Below are positions 6,899-12,643 of a DNA stretch of 12,645 nucleotides, one piece after another. This stretch comes from MWAR01 sp036567845 (GTDB taxonomy: Bacteria; Muiribacteriota; Ozemobacteria; Ozemobacterales; Ozemobacteraceae). Numbering within the stretch: position 1 is the stretch's first letter; each line of letters opens with the position of its first letter. The translations under genes were made by a program, and so were the position numbers. The stretch covers positions 1 through 12,645 of the forward strand of contig DATCTT010000294.1 of assembly GCA_036567845.1 (NCBI GenBank), given 5' to 3'. Under the pieces are notes generated by a model. That model did no database searches and was not told the origin of the DNA. It saw only the letters and a program-made list of their open reading frames with translations.

Positions 6899-8078
6899 TC
6901 GCCTCGGCGAGGCAGCCGTGGAGCCAGGCGATGAGAATGCCGTAGTTGGTGATCGGCACGCCGGCGGCCGCATACGCGTTCATCTGGGCCAGGATGCCGC
7001 GCCGGTTCGCCATGCAGCCGCCGCACTGGATCGCGAGGTCGTAACCCGAAATGTCTGACGGCATGTCCGAGCCGCGGGCGTAGTCGAAGGTGAGCCCCGG
7101 GCCGAATCGTTCACGCATCCAGCGCGGGATCTTCACCCGGCCGATGTCATCGGGCATCTGGTGGTGGGTGCAGGCCTCGACTACGAGGATGCGGGCATCG
7201 GGCCGGAGCTTGTCGAGCGCCTTCACGCCCTTCACGTAGGTCGCGAGGTCGCCCTTATAGCGGGCGAAGGCGACCGAGAAGCTCGTGAACGGGATGCCCT
7301 TCGGGACATCCTCGGATACCTTTCTGAACACCTGGGAATCGGTGACGACGAGGGCCGGGGGCTTCACGAGGCCGGCGATCGCGGCCTTCAGCTCGTGCTC
7401 GCGCGCGACGACCGGCACGCAGCCGGCATCGAGGAGATCGCGGATCGCCTGGACCTGGGGCAGGATGATGCGGCCTTTCGGCGCGGCCGAGTCGATCGGC
7501 ACGCACAATACGACAAAGTCGCCAGGTTTCACGAGGTCAGCGATGATCGAGCCGGGATCGAACTCCTGGAGCACCTTCGTGATATGCGTCCCACGAAGGG
7601 TCTCGATCCCCTGCCCCGTTTTCGCACTGACAGGAACGGGCACCAGACCCAGCGTTTCCAGCGCCGAGACGAGACCATCGGGGATCCCCCCCCCATCGCA
7701 TTTGTTGACGACGACGATTACGGGAATGTTCGCAGCTTTCAGGGTTTCGAGCAGCTCGCGTTCGCAGGCCTCGAGGCTCGCGGCCGGCTCGAGGACGACC
7801 AGGGCAAGATCGGTTTTCTTCAGGACCGCTTTCGTCGCCTCGACGCGCATCGCACCGAGCGTGCCGACGTCGTCGAGTCCGGCGGTGTCGATGAAGACGA
7901 CCGGCCCGAGAGGCAAAACCTCCATATTCTTGTATACCGGATCGGTGGTCGTTCCCGGAATCTCCGAGACAAGAGCTATCTTCTGACCTGTGAGGGCATT
8001 GATCAGCGAGGATTTGCCGACGTTCCGGCGGCCGAAGAGAGCTATATGAGGTCGTATACCACGCGGGGCGGTATCCAT
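6867..8078 (-). CDS. hydF: [FeFe]-hydrogenase maturation GTPase HydF (403 aa)
   Basis: HydF is the scaffold that receives the diiron precursor built by HydE and HydG and delivers it to apo-hydrogenase HydA. The N-terminal TrmE/Era-like GTPase shows GRRNVGKSS (16-24), GTTTDPVYK (42-50), DTAG (64-67), NKCD (125-128) and SAK (151-153). GRRNVGKSS with TTTDPVYK is highly characteristic of HydF. A dimerisation domain follows, then the cluster domain with ACTHH (Cys303, His305) and QCGGCMANRRG (Cys352, Cys355). The usual family motif is CxH...HCxxC; the His before the first Cys of CxxC is Gln351 here. The start at 8078 is preferred because GGAGAA lies 6-7 bases upstream and homologues start near MDTAPRGIRP; an ATG 18 bases earlier has no good site. 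HydE, HydG and HydA are not in the window. A promoter and a Rex-like operator lie just upstream. Confidence 0.95.
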   Translation of the reverse strand: MDTAPRGIRPHIALFGRRNVGKSSLINALTGQKIALVSEIPGTTTDPVYKNMEVLPLGPVVFIDTAGLDDVGTLGAMRVEATKAVLKKTDLALVVLEPAASLEACERELLETLKAANIPVIVVVNKCDGGGIPDGLVSALETLGLVPVPVSAKTGQGIETLRGTHITKVLQEFDPGSIIADLVKPGDFVVLCVPIDSAAPKGRIILPQVQAIRDLLDAGCVPVVAREHELKAAIAGLVKPPALVVTDSQVFRKVSEDVPKGIPFTSFSVAFARYKGDLATYVKGVKALDKLRPDARILVVEACTHHQMPDDIGRVKIPRWMRERFGPGLTFDYARGSDMPSDISGYDLAIQCGGCMANRRGILAQMNAYAAAGVPITNYGILIAWLHGCLAEAIRPFGLTLQA

Positions 8079-8144
8079 CGTTCGTTCTCCATTCATGTCT
8101 TCGTAGGCCGGGACAGCAACCTCGCATTCCCGGACGGCTCTTGT

Positions 8145-8162
8145 TTGTGCATTTTATCACAA
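8145..8162. promoter_or_regulatory. Rex-like palindromic operator on the hydF promoter
   Basis: Read in the direction of hydF the site is TTGTGATAAAATGCACAA. TTGTG and CACAA form a perfect inverted repeat separated by 8 bases, total length 18, the same length and arms as the binding site of the NADH-responsive repressor Rex (TTGTGA-N6-TCACAA). The left arm matches six of six and the right five of six. The central six bases are the -10 hexamer itself, a position typical of repression. A CRP-type site has the same core (TGTGA-N6-TCACA), so the identity of the regulator is inference, but an activator would not normally sit on the -10. Rex is known to control fermentation and hydrogenase genes in other bacteria. 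Confidence 0.6.
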
Positions 8163-8179
8163 TCTTTTCCCGCGATCAA
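8151..8179 (-). promoter_or_regulatory. hydF promoter with extended -10
   Basis: On the minus strand, TTGATC (8179-8174) is followed after exactly 17 bases by TAAAAT (8156-8151), preceded by the TG of an extended -10 (TGATAAAAT). Matches are four of six and five of six. Transcription would begin near 8144, giving hydF a leader of about 66 bases. This gives hydF its own promoter, independent of the Mth938 gene upstream. Confidence 0.55.
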
Positions 8180-8187
8180 GCGGGGAA
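8167..8187. repeat. Inverted repeat enclosing the hydF -35 element
   Basis: TTCCCGC (8167-8173) and GCGGGGAA (8180-8187) form an inverted repeat with one extra G in the right arm. The six bases between the arms (8174-8179) are exactly the -35 hexamer of the hydF promoter. Neither strand has a T run after it, so it is not a standard intrinsic terminator for the Mth938 gene. A second operator is a possible reading. Confidence 0.4.
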
Positions 8188-8208
8188 CCGCCTCGACTGG
8201 CAGGGACG

Positions 8209-8721
8209 TCAACAGGTGCTGTGGGCGAGAAGGGCAACCCGCTTCCCAGTCCGGTGGAGTTCGTTGAACCGCGCGCAGGCCTCGCGGGTCGGCAGTGCCA
8301 CAACCTCCCGGAATCCCTGTTCCTTCAGTTTCTCGAAAAGTCCCGGAGCCGGACGAATGGCGGCATCGACCCCCATCCCCAGGATCAGGATATCGATCGT
8401 TGCCGTGTCGAGGCCGGTGATCATCGCGGCTTCGAGCAGATGCCCCTTCCGGTCCGTCCAGGGGGATACCTCGATGCCGATGCAGCGGATATCTTTGGGA
8501 TGATCGGTGCCAGCGATGCGGACCCACCCCCACCGCACCTCTTCGATCGGGCCGGCCGGGTCGGCGAACACGATCCCCGCGCCCCGTGACCGCCAGTGGA
8601 AATACACCTTGCCGGCGACCCACCTCAACAGCTTCCAGGCAAGCCAGGCACCAATAATCGCTGCAAGTGTATAGAAGATCGCGATCTTCAGCAGCAACTC
8701 CTCGTAGATCCTGCCTTCCAT
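8209..8721 (-). CDS. Membrane-anchored Mth938-like (DUF498/NDUFAF3-type) domain protein (170 aa)
   Basis: A hydrophobic segment at about residues 10-36 (KIAIFYTLAAIIGAWLAWKLL) should anchor the protein in the membrane; the following KVYFHWRSR is basic, so the bulk is probably cytoplasmic. About 47-170 reads as an Mth938-like domain: GIVFADPAG, then SPWTDRKGHLL (86-96), ILILGMGVDAAIRPAP (111-126), LPTREACARFNEL (143-155) and the C-terminal RVALLAHSTC. GTG in the usual ILGTG is GMG here. The domain is a small alpha/beta fold of uncertain biochemistry; the eukaryotic relative NDUFAF3 helps assemble respiratory complex I. Most bacterial members are about 120 residues without a membrane span. The start at 8721 has GGGAGGA about 5 bases upstream; frames extending to 8901 lack this. 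It is co-oriented with hydF, 130 bases away. Confidence 0.78.
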   Translation of the reverse strand: MEGRIYEELLLKIAIFYTLAAIIGAWLAWKLLRWVAGKVYFHWRSRGAGIVFADPAGPIEEVRWGWVRIAGTDHPKDIRCIGIEVSPWTDRKGHLLEAAMITGLDTATIDILILGMGVDAAIRPAPGLFEKLKEQGFREVVALPTREACARFNELHRTGKRVALLAHSTC

Positions 8722-8895
8722 CGATTCCTCCCGTTGCCCATTCGGACCGGACTCCATCACCATACCCCAGAACTTCTCCCCCCGGCAAACAAGAGTCTTT
8801 TCAATCCTCACCTGATCATCGCGGCGCAAAGGGCATCGGGTATGAGCTCTTTCCCCTCTCACAACGCGACGGCAGCTGTGATATCTTCGTAGAAT

Positions 8896-10098
8896 ATGCA
8901 CCCACGCCTCCTACCCCCGAGCCTCGACTACGAGGAAGCCCGCCTCCGCCTCCTCGAAGCCATCCAAGCCCTTCCGACCGAGTTCGTGCCGCTCGAACAG
9001 GCTCTCGGTCGTATCGCGGCAACGGATGTCCGCTCAGGTGTAGACATCCCTCCCGTGCGCATCGCGGCCATGGACGGGTATGCCCTTCCAGACGACGGCG
9101 GCGCGGCAGCCGGCTATCAAGCGAACGGATCAGGACCCGAACAGACCGTTCCCGTCCTCACGGGCCGCCCCGTCCCGCCCTGGTGCGTCGCGGTCGCCCC
9201 CGAAGAGGAGTGCCTCATCGAGAATGGCCGTATCCGTCCACTCCACCGGTATCCCGCTGCCACCCATATCCGCCCCGCCGGCGAGGATACAATATCTGGT
9301 AGTATTGTTCACTTCGCTTGGAAACCGGTCGATGCGATTGCCCTCGCCCGCATCGCCTCGACCGGGGCATCGACGGTCGAGGTGGTGCGCAGGCCACGAA
9401 CGCTCATTCTGACGAGTGGTGACGAGCTGGTGAAGCCTGGCATTTTCCCCTCCGCGGCCGAACTCCGGTATGAATGCGACTCGTTCCTGCTTTCCGGGCT
9501 GCTCACCGAAGCCGGCGCCGTTCCCATCACCCTGCCCCACCAGCCCGACGATCCCGCCCGGATTCGCGACGCCCTCGCCTCGGCCGGCCCGTTCGACCTG
9601 CTGGTCACCTGCGGGGGTGCCGCGAGCAGCGAGGCTGATCATGTCCGGCCAGTGCTAAAGGAGCTCGGAGCCGAGTTCCGCTTCGAACGGGTCCGGATCA
9701 AACCTGCCCGGCCGACCGGTTTTGCTTTCTGGCGCGGGAAGCCGGTGATTTGTCTTCCTGGCAACCCCGTCGCGGTTTTCGTCGGGTTCCACGCCTTCAT
9801 CCGGCCGCTCCTCGCATCACTATCCGGCCTTCCCACTGGCGCCTCCCGCCCCATGCCGGCCATCCGGCTCGGTCAGGCATGCGCTGCCGACGAGAAGCGG
9901 CATCTTTTTGTGCGATGCCGTCTCACACGCGAAGCAGGCAATTTTGTCGCTGTCCCTCATCCTGAAACAGGATCGGGCCTGCTGCGCACCCTCTCGGAAA
10001 GCGATGCCCTGATCTCGATCCCGCCGGGTCGTCCCCTCCCGGCCGGCGAACCAGTCGATTCCGTCTGGCTGCGCCCGGAGTTTTTCGCTCATGTCTGA
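8896..10098 (+). CDS. moeA: MoeA-like molybdopterin molybdenumtransferase, divergent (400 aa)
   Basis: MoeA inserts molybdate into adenylylated molybdopterin to complete the cofactor. Family landmarks in order: IPPVRIAAMDGYALP (51-65; Asp60), PVLTGRPVP (86-94), HIRPAGEDTISG (124-135), LTSGDELV (172-179), CGGAASSEADHV (239-250; Asp248), KPARPTGFAF (269-278) and LPGNPVAVF (287-295), then a C-terminal beta domain with RHLFVRCRL. Length is normal. Several motifs are worn: the region after TG lacks the usual acidic residue (PPWCVAV), GGxSVG has become GGAASS, and KPGKP is KPARP. It may be active, a specialised paralogue (for tungsten, say) or degenerating. No Shine-Dalgarno site precedes the ATG; TATCTT lies 8 bases before it, so a leaderless transcript is possible. 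It overlaps the ferredoxin gene by 8 bases. Confidence 0.85.
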   Translation: MHPRLLPPSLDYEEARLRLLEAIQALPTEFVPLEQALGRIAATDVRSGVDIPPVRIAAMDGYALPDDGGAAAGYQANGSGPEQTVPVLTGRPVPPWCVAVAPEEECLIENGRIRPLHRYPAATHIRPAGEDTISGSIVHFAWKPVDAIALARIASTGASTVEVVRRPRTLILTSGDELVKPGIFPSAAELRYECDSFLLSGLLTEAGAVPITLPHQPDDPARIRDALASAGPFDLLVTCGGAASSEADHVRPVLKELGAEFRFERVRIKPARPTGFAFWRGKPVICLPGNPVAVFVGFHAFIRPLLASLSGLPTGASRPMPAIRLGQACAADEKRHLFVRCRLTREAGNFVAVPHPETGSGLLRTLSESDALISIPPGRPLPAGEPVDSVWLRPEFFAHV

Positions 10099-10693
10099 TT
10101 CCGTCACCCGCGCCGCGTTCCTTCGCCGCATGGGTCGTTCCACGGCAGGCTTTTTCAGCACTCTCGCCGATCTCGTGCTTGGCGATTCTCTCGATACGAT
10201 CGTGCGCCTGTTTCCCACATTTCTCCGGCCGCCCGGCGCCCTCCCCGAAGGCGATTTTCTCGAAACCTGCACCAGGTGCGGCAAATGTGTTTCCGCCTGT
10301 CCCCATTTCGTGATAAGACGCGTTCCTCTCCCCGATTCGTTCGACGAGGGAACCCCCTTCCTGTCACCCCGGGATGTATATTGCAGACTATGTGATGATC
10401 TGCCCTGTATCACGGCATGCCCAAGCGGAGCCCTTCGTCGCCCGTCCCAGGGTCAGACCGCGCATATCGGAATCGCTCGCACCGACGCTGCTGCCTGCCT
10501 CCGAAGAAATGGGGAAGCCTGCACCGCCTGCGTTTCGGCCTGTCCCGACCGGTTCGCCGCCCTTTCCCTGACCGGCAGCGCCACCCCTCCTGCGGTTGAC
10601 GCCAGTCGTTGTTCCGGCTGCGGTGCCTGCGAAGCCGCCTGCCCCGTCCGCCCCGATCCCGCCATCACCGTCCACCCGACGGCATCCCGCTGA
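10091..10693 (+). CDS. Four-cluster [4Fe-4S] ferredoxin-type protein, NapF/NapG/MauM-like (200 aa)
   Basis: The protein is an electron carrier or accessory subunit with sixteen cysteines in four groups. These are C60/C63/C66/C70 (CTRCGKCVSACP), C98/C101/C106/C110 (CRLCDDLPCITACP), C136/C144/C147/C151 with an unusual seven-residue first gap, and C174/C177/C180/C184 (CSGCGACEAACP). This pattern with expanded second and third groups resembles NapF/NapG/MauM proteins linked to molybdenum or quinoprotein oxidoreductases. The N-terminus (AAFLRRMGRSTAGFF) is reminiscent of a degenerate twin-arginine signal but lacks the canonical motif, so location is uncertain. Its ATG overlaps the moeA stop (ATGTCTGA), implying translational coupling, with a GGAG site inside the end of moeA. 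It probably serves a molybdoenzyme encoded elsewhere. Confidence 0.82.
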   Translation: MSDSVTRAAFLRRMGRSTAGFFSTLADLVLGDSLDTIVRLFPTFLRPPGALPEGDFLETCTRCGKCVSACPHFVIRRVPLPDSFDEGTPFLSPRDVYCRLCDDLPCITACPSGALRRPSQGQTAHIGIARTDAAACLRRNGEACTACVSACPDRFAALSLTGSATPPAVDASRCSGCGACEAACPVRPDPAITVHPTASR

Positions 10694-10713
10694 CCCCCTC
10701 ACAGGAGATCCCC

Positions 10714-11361
10714 ATGGACCGCTGCGAACCCCATCTCGAAAACCGCTGGAATGACGTTGAACTCCGCATTTTCGGAGCTCTCGACAGCCCCGTCGCGATC
10801 CAGGCGTTTCTGGATACCGTCCCCTATAGTTCGGATCCTGTTTATCGGTGCCCGCGCAGCGTGCTTCGCGACCGGAAGGCCCACTGTTTCGACGGCGCAA
10901 TGTTCGCCGCGGCAGCCCTGCGCCGGCTTGGATACCGCCCCCTCGTGCTCGACATGCTCGCCGAGCGGGACGACGACCATCTGCTGGCGTTGTTCAAGGA
11001 GGACGGCTGCTGGGGATCGATCGCGAAGTCGAACTTCGTTGGATTGCGATATCGCGACCCGATCTACCGCTCGCTGCGTGAGCTGATCATGTCGTATTTC
11101 GAGGATTTCTACAATATCGAGGGGGAAAAGACGCTGCGCGGATATACCGTGCCGCTCAATCTCTCTCAGTTCGACCGGCTCGACTGGATGATGCGCGACG
11201 AGGCGCTGGACGCGATCGCGGATGCGCTCGACCGGCAGCGCCGGTATGAGGTGATCTCCCCCGACCAGGCCGCGCGACTACCACATATGGACAAGCGGAG
11301 CTACGAGGCCGGGATGCTGGGCGTCAACCCCGACGGTCTTTGGCGTCCGGACAAGGCCTGA
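10714..11361 (+). CDS. Transglutaminase-like superfamily protein (215 aa)
   Basis: Residues 50-110 look like a transglutaminase/papain-like core. Cys58 in AHCFDGAMFAAAALRRLGY is followed by a helix, then His89 in ERDDDHLLALF, and GSIAKSNF (101-108) where the third catalytic residue would lie. This is the Cys-His-Asp/Asn order of bacterial transglutaminase-like proteins, which may be proteases, amidases or non-catalytic. The rest (RDPIYRSLRELIMSYFEDFYN, 114-134, and an acidic helical C-terminus) I do not recognise. No signal peptide is seen, so it is probably cytoplasmic. The start at 10714 has AGGAGA 7 bases upstream; an earlier in-frame ATG at 10609 lies inside the ferredoxin gene and is rejected. 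It follows that gene by 20 bases in the same operon. Its TGA abuts the stop of the gamma-carbonic anhydrase gene. Function is unknown; the fold call is moderate. Confidence 0.6.
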   Translation: MDRCEPHLENRWNDVELRIFGALDSPVAIQAFLDTVPYSSDPVYRCPRSVLRDRKAHCFDGAMFAAAALRRLGYRPLVLDMLAERDDDHLLALFKEDGCWGSIAKSNFVGLRYRDPIYRSLRELIMSYFEDFYNIEGEKTLRGYTVPLNLSQFDRLDWMMRDEALDAIADALDRQRRYEVISPDQAARLPHMDKRSYEAGMLGVNPDGLWRPDKA

Positions 11362-11892
11362 TCAGCCTGCGCGCCTGAACTCCGCCGCGAGCCCGGCATA
11401 CCGCCGGGCGTGTTCCACAAGCGCGGCGGCCCGTTCCGGCGGAAGCGTCGTCTTGACGACGCCCGGGATGCCAACCACGAGCGAGTTGGGCGGCACCTGC
11501 ATTCCCTCACGAACGACGGCCCCAGCCGCGATGACGGAGCCCGCCCCGATCACCGCACCGCTCAGGATGACGGCCCCCATCCCGATCATGCAGCCGTCGC
11601 CGATCCGGCAGGCATGCACGATCGCCCCGTGGCCCACCGTGACGGAGGCGCCTATCACGGTTTCGCCTCCCTCGCCGGCCCGGTCGGCGGCATCGACATG
11701 GACGACGGCGTTGTCCTGGATGTTCGAGCCCGCACCGATCCGGATACGATGTATATCACCTCGTATAACGGCCCCATACCAGACACTCGCCTCTGGGCCG
11801 ATCGCGACGTCGCCGACAAGGACGGCGGTTTCGGCGATGAACGCCGTCGGATCAATGGTGGGTGTGACACCCCGGAACGGCCTGATCAGCAT
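11362..11892 (-). CDS. Gamma-class carbonic anhydrase family protein (YrdA/PaaY/CamH-like, 176 aa)
   Basis: The protein is a left-handed beta-helix built of hexapeptide repeats (IGPEAS, IGAGSN, IGASVT, IGDGCM, IGAGSV and others), with a C-terminal helix. The three metal-binding histidines are present at His65 (VVHVD), His88 (TVGHGA) and His93 (IVHAC), with the H-x4-H spacing of the family. Arg45 and Asp47 (IRGDIH), Gln59 and Asp60 (NIQDN) match other conserved active-site positions. It lacks the acidic loop of the archaeal enzyme Cam, as do YrdA/CamH types. Members either hydrate CO2 or act as acyltransferase-like or chaperone proteins; activity cannot be judged here. The ATG at 11892 has GGAGG 8 bases upstream. 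The reading frame is open further upstream but has no support. It is monocistronic as far as visible. Confidence 0.9.
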   Translation of the reverse strand: MLIRPFRGVTPTIDPTAFIAETAVLVGDVAIGPEASVWYGAVIRGDIHRIRIGAGSNIQDNAVVHVDAADRAGEGGETVIGASVTVGHGAIVHACRIGDGCMIGMGAVILSGAVIGAGSVIAAGAVVREGMQVPPNSLVVGIPGVVKTTLPPERAAALVEHARRYAGLAAEFRRAG

Positions 11893-11919
11893 GGTTGAAC
11901 CTCCGATGAGTCTCACCGG

Positions 11920-11946
11920 AATATAGCACAGCCCGCGACAGGGCTG
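11920..11946 (-). promoter_or_regulatory. Possible extended -10 promoter of the carbonic anhydrase gene with an overlapping inverted repeat
   Basis: On the minus strand TGCTATATT (11928-11920) is an extended -10 with a five-of-six hexamer. No clear -35 is found. Directly upstream, CAGCCC (11929-11934) and GGGCTG (11941-11946) form a perfect 6-bp inverted repeat with a 6-base loop, which could be an operator. Transcription would begin close to the GGAGG ribosome binding site. Confidence 0.35.
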
Positions 11947-12008
11947 GCAGATGCGTGTTCCCGGACATCTCCGGCCGTGCCCAAAGCTGCATCTGAAGAG
12001 GGTTTTCC

Positions 12009-12037
12009 TTGATTTTTCCGCATTCCGGTGGTAAGAT
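12009..12037 (+). promoter_or_regulatory. Candidate promoter of the TPR/mini-protein pair
   Basis: TTGATT (12009-12014) and TAAGAT (12032-12037) are separated by exactly 17 bases, each matching the consensus in four of six positions. Initiation near 12044 would leave a leader of about 42 bases before the ATG at 12086. Confidence 0.42.
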
Positions 12038-12085
12038 GGGCCCACTTCGGGTTGAACGGTCAATTGCCGATAACTGGAAAAGCGT

Positions 12086-12439
12086 ATGGCCAGACAAGAA
12101 TCGGAACGGACAACCCGGGCGCTGGACAAATTCCAGCACGGTATCGACCTCGATGCCGAAGGCAAGACCGAGGAGGCGATCGAATCGTATCGCGAAGCGG
12201 TCGAGATCTGCCCTGAACTGCCCCAGGCCTATTATAACCTGGGGGTCGACCTGGCGATGAAGGGCCAGTGCGATCAGGCGATCCGCGCCTGGCGCCGCGC
12301 GATCTGGCTCAAGAGCGATTATCGGTATGAACTGATGAATGCGTTCGACATCGACCACGAGACGCGTGAAACGGAAATCATGCCGTGTTCCTGCCCCGCC
12401 CCACGGGCACCACGACACGAAACGGAAGACCGGTACTGA
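12086..12439 (+). CDS. Small tetratricopeptide-repeat protein (117 aa)
   Basis: Two tandem TPR units are clear: residues about 13-46 (ALDKFQHGIDLDAEGKTEEA onward, ending AVEICPELP) and about 47-80 (AYYNLGVDLAMKG, then CDQAIRAWRRAIWLKSDYR). Each shows the G-Y/A-A-P spacing of the repeat. The remaining C-terminal 37 residues are charged and contain PCSCPAP, a possible CxC metal or disulfide site. No signal peptide or membrane segment is seen, so it is cytoplasmic. TPR units bind other proteins, and two repeats alone usually act in an oligomer or as an adaptor. The ribosome binding site is weak (GGAAAA). The next gene begins 15 bases downstream, so its product is an obvious candidate partner. 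The TPR fold is secure; the role is unknown. Confidence 0.8.
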   Translation: MARQESERTTRALDKFQHGIDLDAEGKTEEAIESYREAVEICPELPQAYYNLGVDLAMKGQCDQAIRAWRRAIWLKSDYRYELMNAFDIDHETRETEIMPCSCPAPRAPRHETEDRY

Positions 12440-12454
12440 TTCAAGGAGGCTCTC

Positions 12455-12643
12455 ATGAAATACTGCTGGGATGTGTACAACAAGTCGGAGTGTGATACCT
12501 GCCACTATTACAAGTCTTTCACCGACGGCACCCTGAACCTCGAGAAAGACGCCAATGCCCGCGACGTCGTGATCGTTCCCGATGCGATCGCCGCCGTCGC
12601 CCTTACCCCCCCGTCCGAACAGCCTGCCGAACCGAAGGCCTGA
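12455..12643 (+). CDS. Small cysteine-containing protein of unknown function (62 aa)
   Basis: I do not recognise the family. The N-terminal third carries Cys4, Cys13, Cys16 and His17 (CWDVYNKSECDTCHYY), a plausible metal-binding knuckle. CDTCH formally fits the haem c motif, but there is no signal peptide, so a zinc or iron-sulfur site is likelier. A middle part (NARDVVIVPDAIAAVAL) is followed by a proline/glutamate-rich disordered tail. AGGAGG lies 6 bases before the ATG, the best ribosome binding site in the window, which argues it is a real and well-translated gene. It is 15 bases downstream of the TPR gene and probably co-transcribed. The stop lies 2 bases from the window's right end. Confidence 0.72.
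   Translation: MKYCWDVYNKSECDTCHYYKSFTDGTLNLEKDANARDVVIVPDAIAAVALTPPSEQPAEPKA

Noticed and set aside
7161..8267. Plus-strand open frame of 368 codons opposite hydF
   Set aside because: Antisense shadow of hydF, with no ribosome binding site or domain.
8722..8901. 60-residue N-terminal extension of the Mth938 protein
   Set aside because: A strong GGGAGGA site precedes the ATG at 8721, and the extension is Arg/Cys-rich and unlike a real N-terminus.
12455..12520. CDTCH as a cytochrome c haem site
   Set aside because: The protein has no signal peptide or membrane anchor and no distal ligand context, so a metal knuckle is more likely.
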